DNA of 64,000 nt from Streptomyces sp. NBC_00091 (GCF_026343185.1 NZ_JAPEMA010000001.1:3782001-3846000); one strand, 5' to 3'; numbered from the stretch's first letter, positions 52,354 to 61,426 are shown. Numbers and translations are program-made. The notes: generated from the letters alone by a model not told the origin.

Positions 52354-53385
52354 TCAGCGGGCCTGCGCCAAGTGCGGTTCGCGCTCGGCTTGTTCCGGAG
52401 CGGCGCGGCGGCGCCGGCGCAGCACGAGGAAGGCGGTGCCCGACCCCGCCAGCACCAGGGCCGCGCCCGCCGCCGGCCACGGGACGGCGAGGAAGTCCGC
52501 ACCGGACTGCGAGCCCAGGTCCGGGTAAGCGGACGCGCCCGCCGCGACCTTGACGGAGACCCGGTCCAACTGCGGGGAGTCCGGCCACGGTTCGGTCAGC
52601 TCGATCCGCTGGCCGGGCAGCAGCACGAGCCCCAGGTCCCGGCCGGGCCGCTCCAGCACCCGGCGGCCGAACAGCCCCCGCGCGGACACCTCCACCCTGG
52701 GCCCGACCACCACGTTGCCCCGGTTGACCAGCGTGTACGCGATGGTGGCGCGGGCGTCCTTGACCCACGGCAGCAGCGGGGCGCCCCGGCTGACCCGTAC
52801 GTCCTCCACGCTCAGCCCCGGGGTCACCGGGCCGGGCACCCGTACGTACAGCCGGGCGCCCACCGAGCGCTTGACCCCGACCTGTACCTTGCCCTCCTGC
52901 TGCACGCCCTCGACCTGCGTGTTCAGCGCGACGATCCCGCCGACGTGGTCGCCCGGCGCGGCGTCCTGGGGGACCTTGAGGGTGAAGGGGATGTCCTTGC
53001 GGCCCCGGGGCGGGACGGTGACGGTGCTCGCCGCCCCGGGCGCCAGCGCGACCCAGGTGCCGACGTCCTTGGGCTTCGTCTCCGCGGGCAGCAGCGCGAA
53101 GGCGCCGCCCGTGGGGGTGTTCACCGCGTCGGTGGCGAAGACCTGGAAGGTCAGCTCCCGGTCGGAGGAGTTCAGGATCGTCGCGCTGTCGCTGACGGTG
53201 GTCCCGGCCGCGCCCTGGTGGAAGAAGTACGCGCGGTCGGTCACCGACGCACCGGCCGGGGGTGTCGGGAAGACCCCCCAGGTGCCGTTGTCCGCGGCCG
53301 TGGCGGCGGGGGCGGCGGGGAGCAGCAGCAGCGCGCCGCCGCACAGGCCGAGGAGGAGGGTGTGGAGAGCGGTGCGGATGCGCAT
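52354..53385 (-). CDS. Secreted, membrane-anchored DUF916 (WxL-partner-like) protein
   Basis: 343 aa. Signal peptide MRIRTALHTLLLGLCGGALLLLPAAPAATA, then an immunoglobulin-like beta region matching DUF916 (WGVFPTPP...RAYFFHQGAAGTTVSDSATILNSSDRELTFQVFATDA), a second beta domain of the DUF3324 type, and a C-terminal membrane helix (FLAVPWPAAGAALVLAGSGTAFLVLRRRRRA) with a basic tail, so it is exposed outside and anchored by its C-terminus. In Firmicutes such proteins sit with WxL proteins and bind peptidoglycan. The next upstream gene is WxL-like, which supports the same partnership here. Confidence 0.85.
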   Translation of the reverse strand: MRIRTALHTLLLGLCGGALLLLPAAPAATAADNGTWGVFPTPPAGASVTDRAYFFHQGAAGTTVSDSATILNSSDRELTFQVFATDAVNTPTGGAFALLPAETKPKDVGTWVALAPGAASTVTVPPRGRKDIPFTLKVPQDAAPGDHVGGIVALNTQVEGVQQEGKVQVGVKRSVGARLYVRVPGPVTPGLSVEDVRVSRGAPLLPWVKDARATIAYTLVNRGNVVVGPRVEVSARGLFGRRVLERPGRDLGLVLLPGQRIELTEPWPDSPQLDRVSVKVAAGASAYPDLGSQSGADFLAVPWPAAGAALVLAGSGTAFLVLRRRRRAAPEQAEREPHLAQAR

Positions 53386-53473
53386 GGGCGGTGGTCTCCA
53401 GTGTCGCGGCGGGGGCGGCGGTGCGGCGGGGGCGGCGGGCGCGGCGGGGCGGCGGTGCGGCGTAAAGGGAGAA

Positions 53474-53505
53474 GGTGGTGCGGCGCCGGAGCGCGCCGCA
53501 CCACC
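53474..53505 (-). terminator. Terminator after the WxL-like gene
   Basis: GGTGGTGCGGCGC (53474-53486) pairs perfectly with GCGCCGCACCACC (53493-53505), 6-nt loop, 32 bp past the stop and before the DUF916 gene; a pyrimidine-rich run follows on the minus strand. Confidence 0.85.
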
Positions 53506-53536
53506 CTGTGGCCTGCCGGTTTGATCCGGCGATCGG

Positions 53537-54832
53537 TCAGGCGATCGAGAAGGTCACGACCGACTGGTAGGTGTCGGCGAACATGAACGGCGGCAGCTGG
53601 ATCATCGCCGCGCCGCCCACGGCGAACTCGCCGCCGGTCAGCTCGTCACCGCCGGCCGCCTGGGAGGCCACCTTCATCGGCGTTTCCGAGATCGCGCCCG
53701 GGGCGCCGGCCGTGCAGGTGCTCGGGCTGTCCGGGTTGGTCACGGTGCAGGACGGCTGGATGCCGAGCTGCGCCTTCGCCATCGAGTGGCCGGTCGTCTG
53801 GTTCAGGAACGGCGTACGGGTCGCCGTCACGTCCCAGCCGAGGCTGCCGCCGCGGAAGTCCTGGACGGTCGCGGCGTTGAACGCGCCGAACACCGACTGC
53901 GCCTTGCCGTTGATGGTCACCGCGCCGAAGCTGACGGCAGGCTGGCCGTCCTTCGGGCCGAGGGCCAGCGGCCCCGGCAGCACCTCGATGTCCACCGGGT
54001 TCTTCACGCCCGCCTGCTCCTCGACGAAGACGAAGGGCTTGTACGGGGTGACCGAGCCGTCGATCTTGATGGTGTCGGCCTTCTTCGTGACCGTGATGCT
54101 GCAGCTGGCGGCGCCTGACGCGTCCGCCGTGCCCGTACCGGTGTCACCGGTCGCCGCGCCCGCGAGCAGGGCGGAACAGGTGACCGGGCCGGCCGGGAAG
54201 TTGGCTCCGGTGGCGACGACGGCGGTGCCGGCCCCGCCGCTGTTGGGCGTCAGCCTGGTGGTGACCGGGTCCTTGGGAAGGGCCTCGACGGCGATCGAGG
54301 CGACCGGGGCGCTGGGGCGCGGGTCCGGCGTACAGGTCGTGGTGTAGACCGTGCCGCCGAGGTCGGCGTCCGTGATCACCTGGTCGATCGTGATCTGGAC
54401 CGTCGTGCCCTCGGTGCCGTCCGGGATCTTGACCGTCCCGCTGAACGCGGGCGGGTCGGACTTCTTGTTGGCCTCTTGGTGGCTGGGGACCGCCGGGCTG
54501 GTGACCGTCTGCGCGACCCGGCCGACGAGCAGCTTCGCCTTGATGGTGTTGACCGTGTCGATCGTGAACATCGGGATCACCGGCGTCTCGCCGGGGTCGA
54601 TGGTGATCGGTACGGTATCGCCCGCCTTGGCGGTGTCCGGCACCGTGATCGTGTAGTCCTGGTTGCCGTTGGCGCCCGGCTGGGGCGCGGGGGCGACGCA
54701 CTTCACGGGTACCGGAGTGGTCTTGGTCGCGGCCTGCGCCGTTCCCGTCAGGGCCACGACGCCGCCCGTCAGGGCCAGGGACAGGGCGCCCGCCCCGGCC
54801 AGCACTCTTCGTCTGAGGCTTCTCGTACTCAC
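53537..54832 (-). CDS. Secreted WxL-like beta-rich protein
   Basis: 431 aa. Signal peptide MSTRSLRRRVLAGAGALSLALTGGVVALTGTAQA. The mature protein is beta-rich with many Thr/Val/Gly: an N-terminal domain (DYTITVPDTAKAGDTVPITI), an IPT/TIG-like middle (LTPNSGGAGTAVVATGANFPAG), and a C-terminal ~180 residues with GGSLGWDVTATRTPF, a QLGIQPSC block and an end of YQSVVTFSIA. The W-x-V and the final beta strand look like the two anchor motifs of Firmicutes WxL cell-wall domains. No LPXTG or membrane anchor is present, so it may bind the wall directly or through the DUF916 neighbour. Confidence 0.75.
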   Translation of the reverse strand: MSTRSLRRRVLAGAGALSLALTGGVVALTGTAQAATKTTPVPVKCVAPAPQPGANGNQDYTITVPDTAKAGDTVPITIDPGETPVIPMFTIDTVNTIKAKLLVGRVAQTVTSPAVPSHQEANKKSDPPAFSGTVKIPDGTEGTTVQITIDQVITDADLGGTVYTTTCTPDPRPSAPVASIAVEALPKDPVTTRLTPNSGGAGTAVVATGANFPAGPVTCSALLAGAATGDTGTGTADASGAASCSITVTKKADTIKIDGSVTPYKPFVFVEEQAGVKNPVDIEVLPGPLALGPKDGQPAVSFGAVTINGKAQSVFGAFNAATVQDFRGGSLGWDVTATRTPFLNQTTGHSMAKAQLGIQPSCTVTNPDSPSTCTAGAPGAISETPMKVASQAAGGDELTGGEFAVGGAAMIQLPPFMFADTYQSVVTFSIA

Positions 54833-54972
54833 TGGGTCGCGACTCCTTCGTCATGACGAACCCCTCCCCCCACCCGCTGTGCGGGGAGGCCGAGCCGGTG
54901 CGGATGGCCGTCATTGACGCGTCGCGGTGATGAGAAGTCAATGGATTGCCTGGGCGGGAAGCACACAGACAT

Positions 54973-55007
54973 TGATGTCCCATCAGACCGGGTCGGATGG
55001 GACATCA
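54973..55007 (-). terminator. Terminator after the subtilase gene
   Basis: TGATGTCCCATC (54973-54984) pairs perfectly with GATGGGACATCA (54996-55007) around an 11-nt loop, 5 bp beyond the stop codon. Confidence 0.8.
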
Positions 55008-55012
55008 GGACA

Positions 55013-56311
55013 TCAGGACTTCGGGTTCACCGTCCCTGCCGCCGGGACGTGCAGGAGGAGGTTCGCGGTCCCGGCCGGCAGGCCCGTGATCCGGTCCCGG
55101 ACGGCGTCGCGCACCAGTACCCGGCCCACCTCCTCGGGGGTCTTCGCGGTGCCGCCCGCCAGGATCAGCGCGGCGGCGCCGGCCACGTGCGGGGCGGCCA
55201 TGGAGGTGCCCGAGGCGCGCGCGAGGGCGGTCGGGGAGCCCTTCCAGGCCGAGGTGATCGCCAGGCCCGGCGCCGAGATGTCCACGCAGCGGCCGTGGTT
55301 GGAGAAGGCCGGGTACCGGTCCGCGCCGTCGGTCGCGCCGACCGTGAGGGCCTGCGGGACGGCGGCCGGGGAGTTGGTGCAGGCGTCCTTGGCCTCGTTG
55401 CCGGCGGCCACGGTGAAGGTGATCCCGGCGGTGACCGCGCGCAGGACCGCCGCTTCCATGGAGCGGCTACGGCTGCCGCCCATGCTCATGTTGGCAACGG
55501 CGGGGCCCCGCGCGAGGTTCCTGATGTGGTCCTTCACCATCCAGTCGAGGCCGCGCAGGATGACGGACAGCCGCCCGTCGCCCCGGCAGTCGGCCACCTT
55601 CACCCCGACGAGCGAAACCCCCTTCGCGACCCCGTACGTCGCCCCGCCCACGGTGGCCGCGACGTGCGTGCCGTGGCCGTTGCAGTCCTGGGCGCCCTCC
55701 AGGAACACCGCGTTGTAGCCGTTGCGGGCGCGGCCGCCGAACTCCTCGTGGAGGGTGTTGATCCCGGTGTCGAGCACGTAGACGGTGACGCCCCCGGCCT
55801 TGTTCCGGGCGTACGAGTACGAACCGTCGAGCGGCAGTTCGCGCTGGTCGATCCGGTCGAGCGGCCAGGGGGCCGGCCGCTGGGTCTCGGCGGCGGGGAC
55901 CTGTACGGGAGCGGGTGCGGGTGTGGCGGGTGTGGGTGTGGGTGCGCCGGTCGTCGGTGGCTCCGGGGCGGGCGGCGTGTCGAAGATACGGAACTGTGCG
56001 TCCGGCTCCACCGATGCGACCCGGGGGTCGGCGGCGAGCGTGGCGGCGCGGGCCGCGGTGGTGCGTACGGCGAAGCCGTCGAGGGCCGTGTCGTAGACCG
56101 CTCCGACCTGGTCCCCCGACTGCGCCGCCTCGGCGGCCAGGGCGCGGGTCGGGGCGCGGGAGGTGGTGTCCTTGAGGACGACGACGTAGGGGGCGGTGGG
56201 GGCGTCGGCGCCGTCGGCGCCGTCGGCGCCGTGGGCGGGGTGCGGGGGCAGGACGGCGGCCGCCGCGAGGAGGGCGGCGGCGGCCGGGAGCAGCGCGGTC
56301 ATTGCGGTCAT
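55013..56311 (-). CDS. Secreted subtilisin-like serine protease (S8)
   Basis: 432 aa from ATG 56311. A signal peptide (ALLPAAAALLAAAAVLPPHPAHG) and an I9-type propeptide (YVVVLKDTTSRAP...AVRTTAARAATLAADPRVASVEPD) precede a Pro/Thr-rich linker and the S8 domain, with Asp in TVYVLDTGIN, His in GHGTHVAATV and Ser in SGTSMAAPHVAGA. The mature enzyme should be a free extracellular protease of the proteinase K/aqualysin type, with cysteines in QDCNG, VADCR, KDACT and GRCVD. A tandem 9-bp repeat codes for GADGADGADAP at the start of the propeptide. Confidence 0.94.
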   Translation of the reverse strand: MTAMTALLPAAAALLAAAAVLPPHPAHGADGADGADAPTAPYVVVLKDTTSRAPTRALAAEAAQSGDQVGAVYDTALDGFAVRTTAARAATLAADPRVASVEPDAQFRIFDTPPAPEPPTTGAPTPTPATPAPAPVQVPAAETQRPAPWPLDRIDQRELPLDGSYSYARNKAGGVTVYVLDTGINTLHEEFGGRARNGYNAVFLEGAQDCNGHGTHVAATVGGATYGVAKGVSLVGVKVADCRGDGRLSVILRGLDWMVKDHIRNLARGPAVANMSMGGSRSRSMEAAVLRAVTAGITFTVAAGNEAKDACTNSPAAVPQALTVGATDGADRYPAFSNHGRCVDISAPGLAITSAWKGSPTALARASGTSMAAPHVAGAAALILAGGTAKTPEEVGRVLVRDAVRDRITGLPAGTANLLLHVPAAGTVNPKS

Positions 56312-56398
56312 GCCGCCGATGCTCGGCCAGCCGGGGTGGCACCGCGCGGAGGGTGCGCCGAGTGGACGCACGACACGCCGCCGCAGGGGGCACGTGTC

Positions 56399-56815
56399 CT
56401 ACTCGACGCCCAGGTTCCAGCCGCGCATGGAGAAGAGGCCCTCGTCCTCGGCGCCCGCCGAGTCGTACGTGGCCAGCGCCTCCTCGTTGTCCGTGTCGAC
56501 CCCCACCCACATGCCGTAGCAGCCGCGGGCCTTGGCCTCGTCGACCAGGGCGCGGGTCAGGGCGCGGCCGATGCCGCGCCGGCGGTATCCCTCGTCCACG
56601 GACAGCTCGTACAGGCACATCTCGGTGCCCTTGTCGGGATGGGTCATCTCGACGCCGGAGACCATGCCGGCGGGCACGCCGTCGACGTAGGCGATGAGCA
56701 TCAGGTGGCCGGTCCGGGCGAGGAAGCGCTCGGACCACTCCTGGCGGGCGGGCCCGTCGAAGAGCCCCTCGGCGGCTGCGAGTTCGGCGACGCTGCGGGC
56801 GCGGCGGATTTCCAT
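56399..56815 (-). CDS. GNAT-family N-acetyltransferase
   Basis: 138 aa from ATG 56815 (MEIRRARSVAELAAAEGLFD). The acetyl-CoA-binding motif A is CLYELSVDEGYRRRGIGRALTRALVDEAKARGC, with the R-x-x-G-x-G loop intact, followed by GVDTDNEEALATYDSAG. It looks like aminoglycoside 3-N-acetyltransferase-like GNATs of short length, but the substrate is unknown. The frame is open upstream only as antisense of the deaminase gene. Confidence 0.88.
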   Translation of the reverse strand: MEIRRARSVAELAAAEGLFDGPARQEWSERFLARTGHLMLIAYVDGVPAGMVSGVEMTHPDKGTEMCLYELSVDEGYRRRGIGRALTRALVDEAKARGCYGMWVGVDTDNEEALATYDSAGAEDEGLFSMRGWNLGVE

Positions 56816-56857
56816 GCCGGCCAGGGTAGGGCCCCGGCGGCGTGTGATCATGCGGCC

Positions 56858-57526
56858 ATGACGGTGGACGGCGGCGGGGAGTTCGAGGCGGCGTGGCGGG
56901 CGGCGCCGGAGGCGGTGCGGCGGGCGCTGGGGCTGGCCTACGAGGCGCTGGCCGCCGGGGGCCTGGCGGTGGGGGCGGTGCTGACGGATCCGGAGGGGGC
57001 GGTGCTGGCGGAGGGCCGCAACGAGGCCTACGAGTCCCACGAGGAGGGGCCGGGCAGGGGCCCGCTGCGGGGCACGCCCCTGGCCCATGCCGAAATGAAC
57101 GCGCTCGGGGCCGCCCGGACCGGCTGGGACCTCGGCCGCGCCACGCTGTGGAGCACGCAGGAGCCGTGCGCGATGTGCGCCGCCGCCGCGGGGTTCACGG
57201 GGGTGGGCGCGGTGCGGTACCTGGCGCCGGACCCGTGGGCGCTGGCCGACGGGTCCGACGGGGCGTCGGGAGCGGCGCCGGCCGGGGACGCGGTCTGGCT
57301 CCTCTCGGCGAACGTGATGTTCCTGCGCAGCGTGGCGGTGGCGGCCACGGGCCCCGCCGAGCCGGCGATCATCGCCCACCACCGCGCCGTGGAACCGGAG
57401 ACGGCCGCCCTCCACGACGCCGTCCCCGCGGGGCTGCCGGCCGCCGGGTCGGCCGAGGCCTGGCTGGCCGGGCTGTGGCCGCTGCTGGCCCCCGCCGCAC
57501 GGGAGCGCACCAGCCGGGCGCGGTAG
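56858..57526 (+). CDS. Nucleoside/cytidine deaminase-family protein
   Basis: 222 aa. Zn-dependent deaminase motif LAHAEMNALGAA (His ligand plus catalytic Glu) and STQEPCAMCAAAAGF (two Cys ligands) in the first 120 residues; a C-terminal ~90-residue extension without clear motif follows. Resembles guanine or tRNA-adenosine deaminases but has no exact match that I recognise. Starts 42 bp from the divergent GNAT gene. Confidence 0.87.
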   Translation: MTVDGGGEFEAAWRAAPEAVRRALGLAYEALAAGGLAVGAVLTDPEGAVLAEGRNEAYESHEEGPGRGPLRGTPLAHAEMNALGAARTGWDLGRATLWSTQEPCAMCAAAAGFTGVGAVRYLAPDPWALADGSDGASGAAPAGDAVWLLSANVMFLRSVAVAATGPAEPAIIAHHRAVEPETAALHDAVPAGLPAAGSAEAWLAGLWPLLAPAARERTSRAR

Positions 57527-57558
57527 GCGGCTTCGGCAGGGCCCGCCCGGTGCCCCGC

Positions 57559-58260
57559 TCAGGTGGCGCGGACCGCGAGGGCGGCGGCGTACGCGGGCGG
57601 CGCCGGGAGGTCGCTCAGGGTCCAGCCCGGGACCGCGGCCGGGGCGGGCGCCGAGCCCACGTAGGGCTCGGCCAGACCGAGGGCGACCCCGACGCCGGTG
57701 CCCTTGAGGCAGGCCTCCTTGCGGGCCCACACCCGGGCCAACGCCACCTGCTGCTCCGCCTCCGGGAGGGCGGTCAGCTCGGCCGCCTCCGCCGGATGAA
57801 GGCTGCTCAGGACGTCGGCCACCGCCGCCGCACCGGGCACGCCCTCCACGTCGACGCCCACCGGCACCCCCGCGAAGGCGAAGTACGCCATGTCGTCGCT
57901 GTGGGACAGGGAGAAGTGCACCGCGCCTCCGGCCACGGCGGGCCGGCCGTGCGGGCCCCCGCAGCACGGGCAGTCCTCGCGGACCAGTACGACCTTCTCC
58001 GGCGGCAGCCCCAGGTAGCCGCCGAGCAGCACCCGCAGCCCCAGGTGCGAGGCCAGGTAGCTGCGCCGGTCGGCAGGGCGCAGCAGCCGGGCCGCACGCT
58101 CCTGTTCGGCCGTGTCCAGCAGCGCCGCCGCCCCGGCGGCCCCGTGGCCGCCGATCAGCTCGCGCGTGGTGTCCAGCGACCACACCGCCACCGCGGAGCC
58201 CGCCGGGGGAGGCCCGGTCAGGGGCGCGGCGCCGTCGAGCTGGCTGACGTACTCGCTCAT
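57559..58260 (-). CDS. 4'-phosphopantetheinyl transferase (Sfp type)
   Basis: 233-aa transferase that loads the phosphopantetheine arm of CoA onto acyl or peptidyl carrier proteins. Motifs: YLASHLGLRVLLGGYLG, VHFSLSHSDDMAYFAF, GVDVEG (Mg ligands) and the signature WARKEACLKGTGVG. The DCPCCGGPHGRP segment has three Cys, common in this actinobacterial group. No biosynthetic cluster needing it is visible in the window, so it probably serves clusters elsewhere. An IS607 element lies just upstream of it. Confidence 0.92.
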   Translation of the reverse strand: MSEYVSQLDGAAPLTGPPPAGSAVAVWSLDTTRELIGGHGAAGAAALLDTAEQERAARLLRPADRRSYLASHLGLRVLLGGYLGLPPEKVVLVREDCPCCGGPHGRPAVAGGAVHFSLSHSDDMAYFAFAGVPVGVDVEGVPGAAAVADVLSSLHPAEAAELTALPEAEQQVALARVWARKEACLKGTGVGVALGLAEPYVGSAPAPAAVPGWTLSDLPAPPAYAAALAVRAT

Positions 58261-58341
58261 CCGACGAGGGTAGGGAACTGCTCCGGATTAGGTCAACTCT
58301 AGTGTGCATTAACGGCTTTGAGTGGGTGTTACGCTCGCTGT

Positions 58342-58920
58342 ATGAACCTCAAGGAGTGGGCGAAAGCGAACGGTGTGCATCCGCATACCGCGTACCGCTG
58401 GTTCCGTGAGGGCACGTTGCCGGTCCCCGCTGAGCGTGTGGGGCCGCGCACGATCCTGGTGAACATCGAGTCGAACTCGTCACCGGCTGTGACTGGCGGT
58501 GTGGGTCTGTATGCCCGCGTTTCCTCCCACGATCAGAAGGCCGACCTGGAACGCCAGACGGCGAGGTTGTCGCAGTGGGCGGCGAAGGCCGGTCACCGGG
58601 TGGTGCGGATCGAATGCGAGATCGCCTCGGGTATGAACGGCGGCCGTACGAAGGCCCGTCGTCTGCTGGCCGACCCGGCCGTGACCACCGTGGTGGTGGA
58701 GCGCAAAGACCGACTCGGCCGTGTGAACGTCGAGCTGGTCGAGGCCGCGCTGTCCGCGACCGGCCGGCGCCTGGTCGTCCTGGACGAAGGCGAGGTCGAT
58801 GACGACCTGGCGCAGGACATCGTGGATGTCCTGACCTCGTTCTGTGCCCGCCTGTACGGTCCCCGGTCCGCGAAGAACCGGGCGAGGAAGGCTCTTGAGG
58901 CGGCTGCCGCCGATGAGTGA
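58342..58920 (+). CDS. tnpA: IS607-type serine recombinase (TnpA)
   Basis: 192 aa. N-terminal MerR-like HTH (LKEWAKANGVHPHTAYRWFREGTLPVP) followed by the serine-recombinase catalytic domain: GLYARVSSHDQKADLERQ with nucleophile Ser61, and RKDRLGRVNVELVEAAL with the catalytic Arg residues. It moves the element by cutting and rejoining at GG sites. It looks intact. The 3' end overlaps the tnpB start by 8 bp. Confidence 0.93.
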   Translation: MNLKEWAKANGVHPHTAYRWFREGTLPVPAERVGPRTILVNIESNSSPAVTGGVGLYARVSSHDQKADLERQTARLSQWAAKAGHRVVRIECEIASGMNGGRTKARRLLADPAVTTVVVERKDRLGRVNVELVEAALSATGRRLVVLDEGEVDDDLAQDIVDVLTSFCARLYGPRSAKNRARKALEAAAADE

Positions 58921-60560
58921 GCCGAAGAAGAAGCAGCTCCGCACCATCGACGCGCCGTTCGTCACGCCCGGTCCGTCCGGTGTCGCGATACGCGACCGCC
59001 TGGGGCACCTCACACCCGAGGACGACAAGGTACTGCGCCTGGTCGGCGAGCACCTCGGTTCCCTGGCATCCCGCGATCTGGCGTCCCGCTGCCGTGACGG
59101 CAGCGACCACTCCACGGATACGTGGGCGGCCCGGAAGCAGGGCCTGACCGCCGCCTCGTCGTCGCGGTGGGCCGGGTCGCTCACGAAGACCTCCCACGAT
59201 CAGTGGGCGCTCTCGCCGCTGCCAGCTCGCCCACATTCAGAACCTCGAATCCGGTGTGCGGACCCTGATGCACCGTCTGTCCCTCCCGCTCGGGGAGAAG
59301 GGCACCAAGCGCGCTGCGGGCGGCTACCGAACCAAGGGTGAGTGGTTCCAGAAAACCCGACGCCTTGCAACGTTGGAACACCGCCTCGATGTCGCTCGCG
59401 CTGAGCGTGAGGCCGGAGTCGTGCACGTCGTGCGCGGCGGCCGGAAGTTGCTCAACACCCGGCACAACCTGTCCGCCGCGCAGCTCACCGAGCCCGAGTG
59501 GCGGGAACGCTGGGAAGCCGAGCGCTGGTTCCTCGCCGCCGACGGCGAGTCTGGAAAGCGGTTCGGGAACGAGACCATCCGCGTCACGGACGCCGGCGAG
59601 GTCAGCATCAAGCTGCCCGCGCCGCTCGCGCACCTGGCGAACACCCAACACGGCCGGTACGCCCTGGCCTCGAAGATCGCGTTCGCGCACCGGGGCCAGG
59701 AGTGGGCCGACCGCATCTCGGCGAATCGGGCGGTGGCCTACCGCATCCACCTCGACGTGGAACGCGGGCGCTGGTACCTCACAGCGTCGTGGCAACGCCC
59801 CGTCGTCCAGACCATCCCGCTGGAAGCGGCCCGCGCCAAGGGCATGATCGGTGTGGACACCAACGCCGACCACTTCGCCGCCTACCAGCTCGACGTGCAC
59901 GGCAACCCGGTCGGCGACCCGCACCGCTTCCACTACGACCTCAGTGGTTCGGCGAATCACCGCGACGCACAGATCCGGCACGCCATCACCCAAGTCCTGC
60001 ACTGGGCCAAGTCTTGCGGTGTGGCTGCCATCGCGATCGAGGACCTCGACTTCACCGCCGAGAAGACCCGCGAGAAGCACGGACGCAAGGAGTGCTTCCG
60101 GCAGCTCATCTCCGGCATCCCCACCGGCAAGCTCAAGGCCCGGCTCGTGTCGATGGCCGCCGAGATGGACATGTCCATCGTGGCCGTGGACCCGGCCTGC
60201 ACCTCGATGTGGGGCGATCAGCACTGGCGCAAGCCGCTGACCGTCCCGCGCCGAAAGATGTCCCGTCACGATGCCGCTGGTATCGCGATCGGGCGACGCG
60301 CCCTCGGGCACCCGATCCGGCGACGGACGGCACCGCCCCGGCATCACCAGAGTGATGGTGCCGGGCATCGGACCGTCCAGGCCGGACCAGGTGACCGAGG
60401 GCGTGAGGAAACCCGCCCACCCGTCACGGAGCGTGCACACGATGCACGCCGCCGACCGGGTCACCAAAAGGGAACGCGGGAGACCAGTGCATCCAAAACC
60501 GTTCGGGATGCGCGCAGTGCCGGTCAGTGGGTCCAAGACTCACTCCTGCTCACTGATTAG
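58913..60560 (+). pseudogene. tnpB: IS607 TnpB (RNA-guided nuclease family), frameshifted
   Basis: The first part (58913-~59212) runs MSEPKKKQLRTIDAPFV...DQWAL; then the frame changes. Skipping T59213 gives RRCQLAHIQNLESGVRTLMHRL and the rest up to 60560, with RuvC residues in IGVDTNADHF, AIEDLDF and SRHDAAG. In related TnpB proteins an Ala stands between WAL and RRCQ, so a 2-nt loss near 59213 is the simplest reading. The downstream frame (from GTG 59256, 434 aa) still has the whole nuclease core. About 100 residues after the last catalytic Asp are Arg/His/Gly/Pro-rich; this is where the omega RNA scaffold usually overlaps tnpB. Confidence 0.85.
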
Positions 60561-60639
60561 GAACGGTAGACGAGGCAGTTGGGGCCCTGGTTACCCTCGT
60601 GGTGGTTTTGCCGCACACACCATTCAGGGGGAACACACC

Positions 60640-61416
60640 GTGCACAGTGCCGTCGTGACACCGCAAGGCGACCGGATCCGCTGGGTCGAACTCCCGGGAG
60701 GGGAAGCGCCCCGCGTCTACCTCCACGGGCTCGGCTCCACCTCCCCGGCGTACTTCGCCGCCACCGCCGTACACCCGCTGCTGGCCGGGCGGCGCTCGCT
60801 GCTGGTCGACATGCTGGGGCACGGCCACAGCGACCGGCCCGAGACCTTCTCGTACACCCTGGAGGCGCACGCGGACGCCGTGGCGGAGGCGCTGACCGCG
60901 GCCCGCGTCGAAGGGGCCGAGGTGATCGCCCACAGCATGGGCGGGGCGGTGGCCATCGTGCTGGCCGTCCGGCACCCGCGGCTGGTCTCCCGCCTCGTGC
61001 TGGTCGACGCCAACCTGGACCCGGTTCCGCGCGCCCCCGCCACGGCGGGCAGCAGCGGGATCGCCTCCTACACGGAGGAGGAGTTCCTGGCCGGCGGCTG
61101 GGCGGAGGTCCGCGACCGGGTCGGCGCCCACTGGTGGTCGACCATGCGGCTGGCCGGCCGCACCGCCCTGTACCGCACCGCCGTGCACCTCGCCGCGGGC
61201 ACGACGCCCACCATGCGGGAGCTGCTGCTGGAGCTGAAGATCCCGCGCAGCTTCCTCTTCCCGGAGGAGGACGGCTCGCTCGCCGGGGCGGAGGCGCTCG
61301 AAGCCGCCGGGGTCGCCGTCGTCTCCGTGCCGGACTGCGGGCACAACATCATGCTGGACAACCCGGAGGGCTTCGCCCGCGCCGCGGCGACCGCCCTGGC
61401 ACGGGACACGGTCTGA
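60640..61416 (+). CDS. Alpha/beta hydrolase
   Basis: 258 aa from GTG 60640 with AGGGGG 8 nt upstream. Oxyanion-strand HGLGSTSPAYFA, nucleophile Ser in VIAHSMGGAVAIVLA, acid region LLELKIPRSFLFPEEDGSL and catalytic His in PDCGHNIMLDNPEGF. Of the esterase or haloperoxidase/dehalogenase size class; substrate unknown. The longer open frame upstream runs into the IS element and is not used. Confidence 0.87.
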   Translation: MHSAVVTPQGDRIRWVELPGGEAPRVYLHGLGSTSPAYFAATAVHPLLAGRRSLLVDMLGHGHSDRPETFSYTLEAHADAVAEALTAARVEGAEVIAHSMGGAVAIVLAVRHPRLVSRLVLVDANLDPVPRAPATAGSSGIASYTEEEFLAGGWAEVRDRVGAHWWSTMRLAGRTALYRTAVHLAAGTTPTMRELLLELKIPRSFLFPEEDGSLAGAEALEAAGVAVVSVPDCGHNIMLDNPEGFARAAATALARDTV

Positions 61417-61426
61417 CCCTTCCCCC

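Larger units (their letters stand above)
58291..60560 (+). mobile_element. IS607-family insertion sequence
   Basis: Contains a serine-recombinase tnpA and a tnpB (frameshifted). The heptamer GATTAGG occurs at both outer edges (58286-58292 and 60555-60561), consistent with IS607 elements, which lack inverted repeats and recombine at a GG dinucleotide. Boundaries are inferred from this. Inserted between the phosphopantetheinyl transferase and a hydrolase gene. Confidence 0.82.

Noticed and set aside
56205..56240. 9-bp tandem repeat in the subtilase gene as a regulatory or phase-variable repeat
   Set aside because: Units of 9 bp keep the frame, so copy-number change would only alter GAD repeats in the propeptide; nothing suggests switching.
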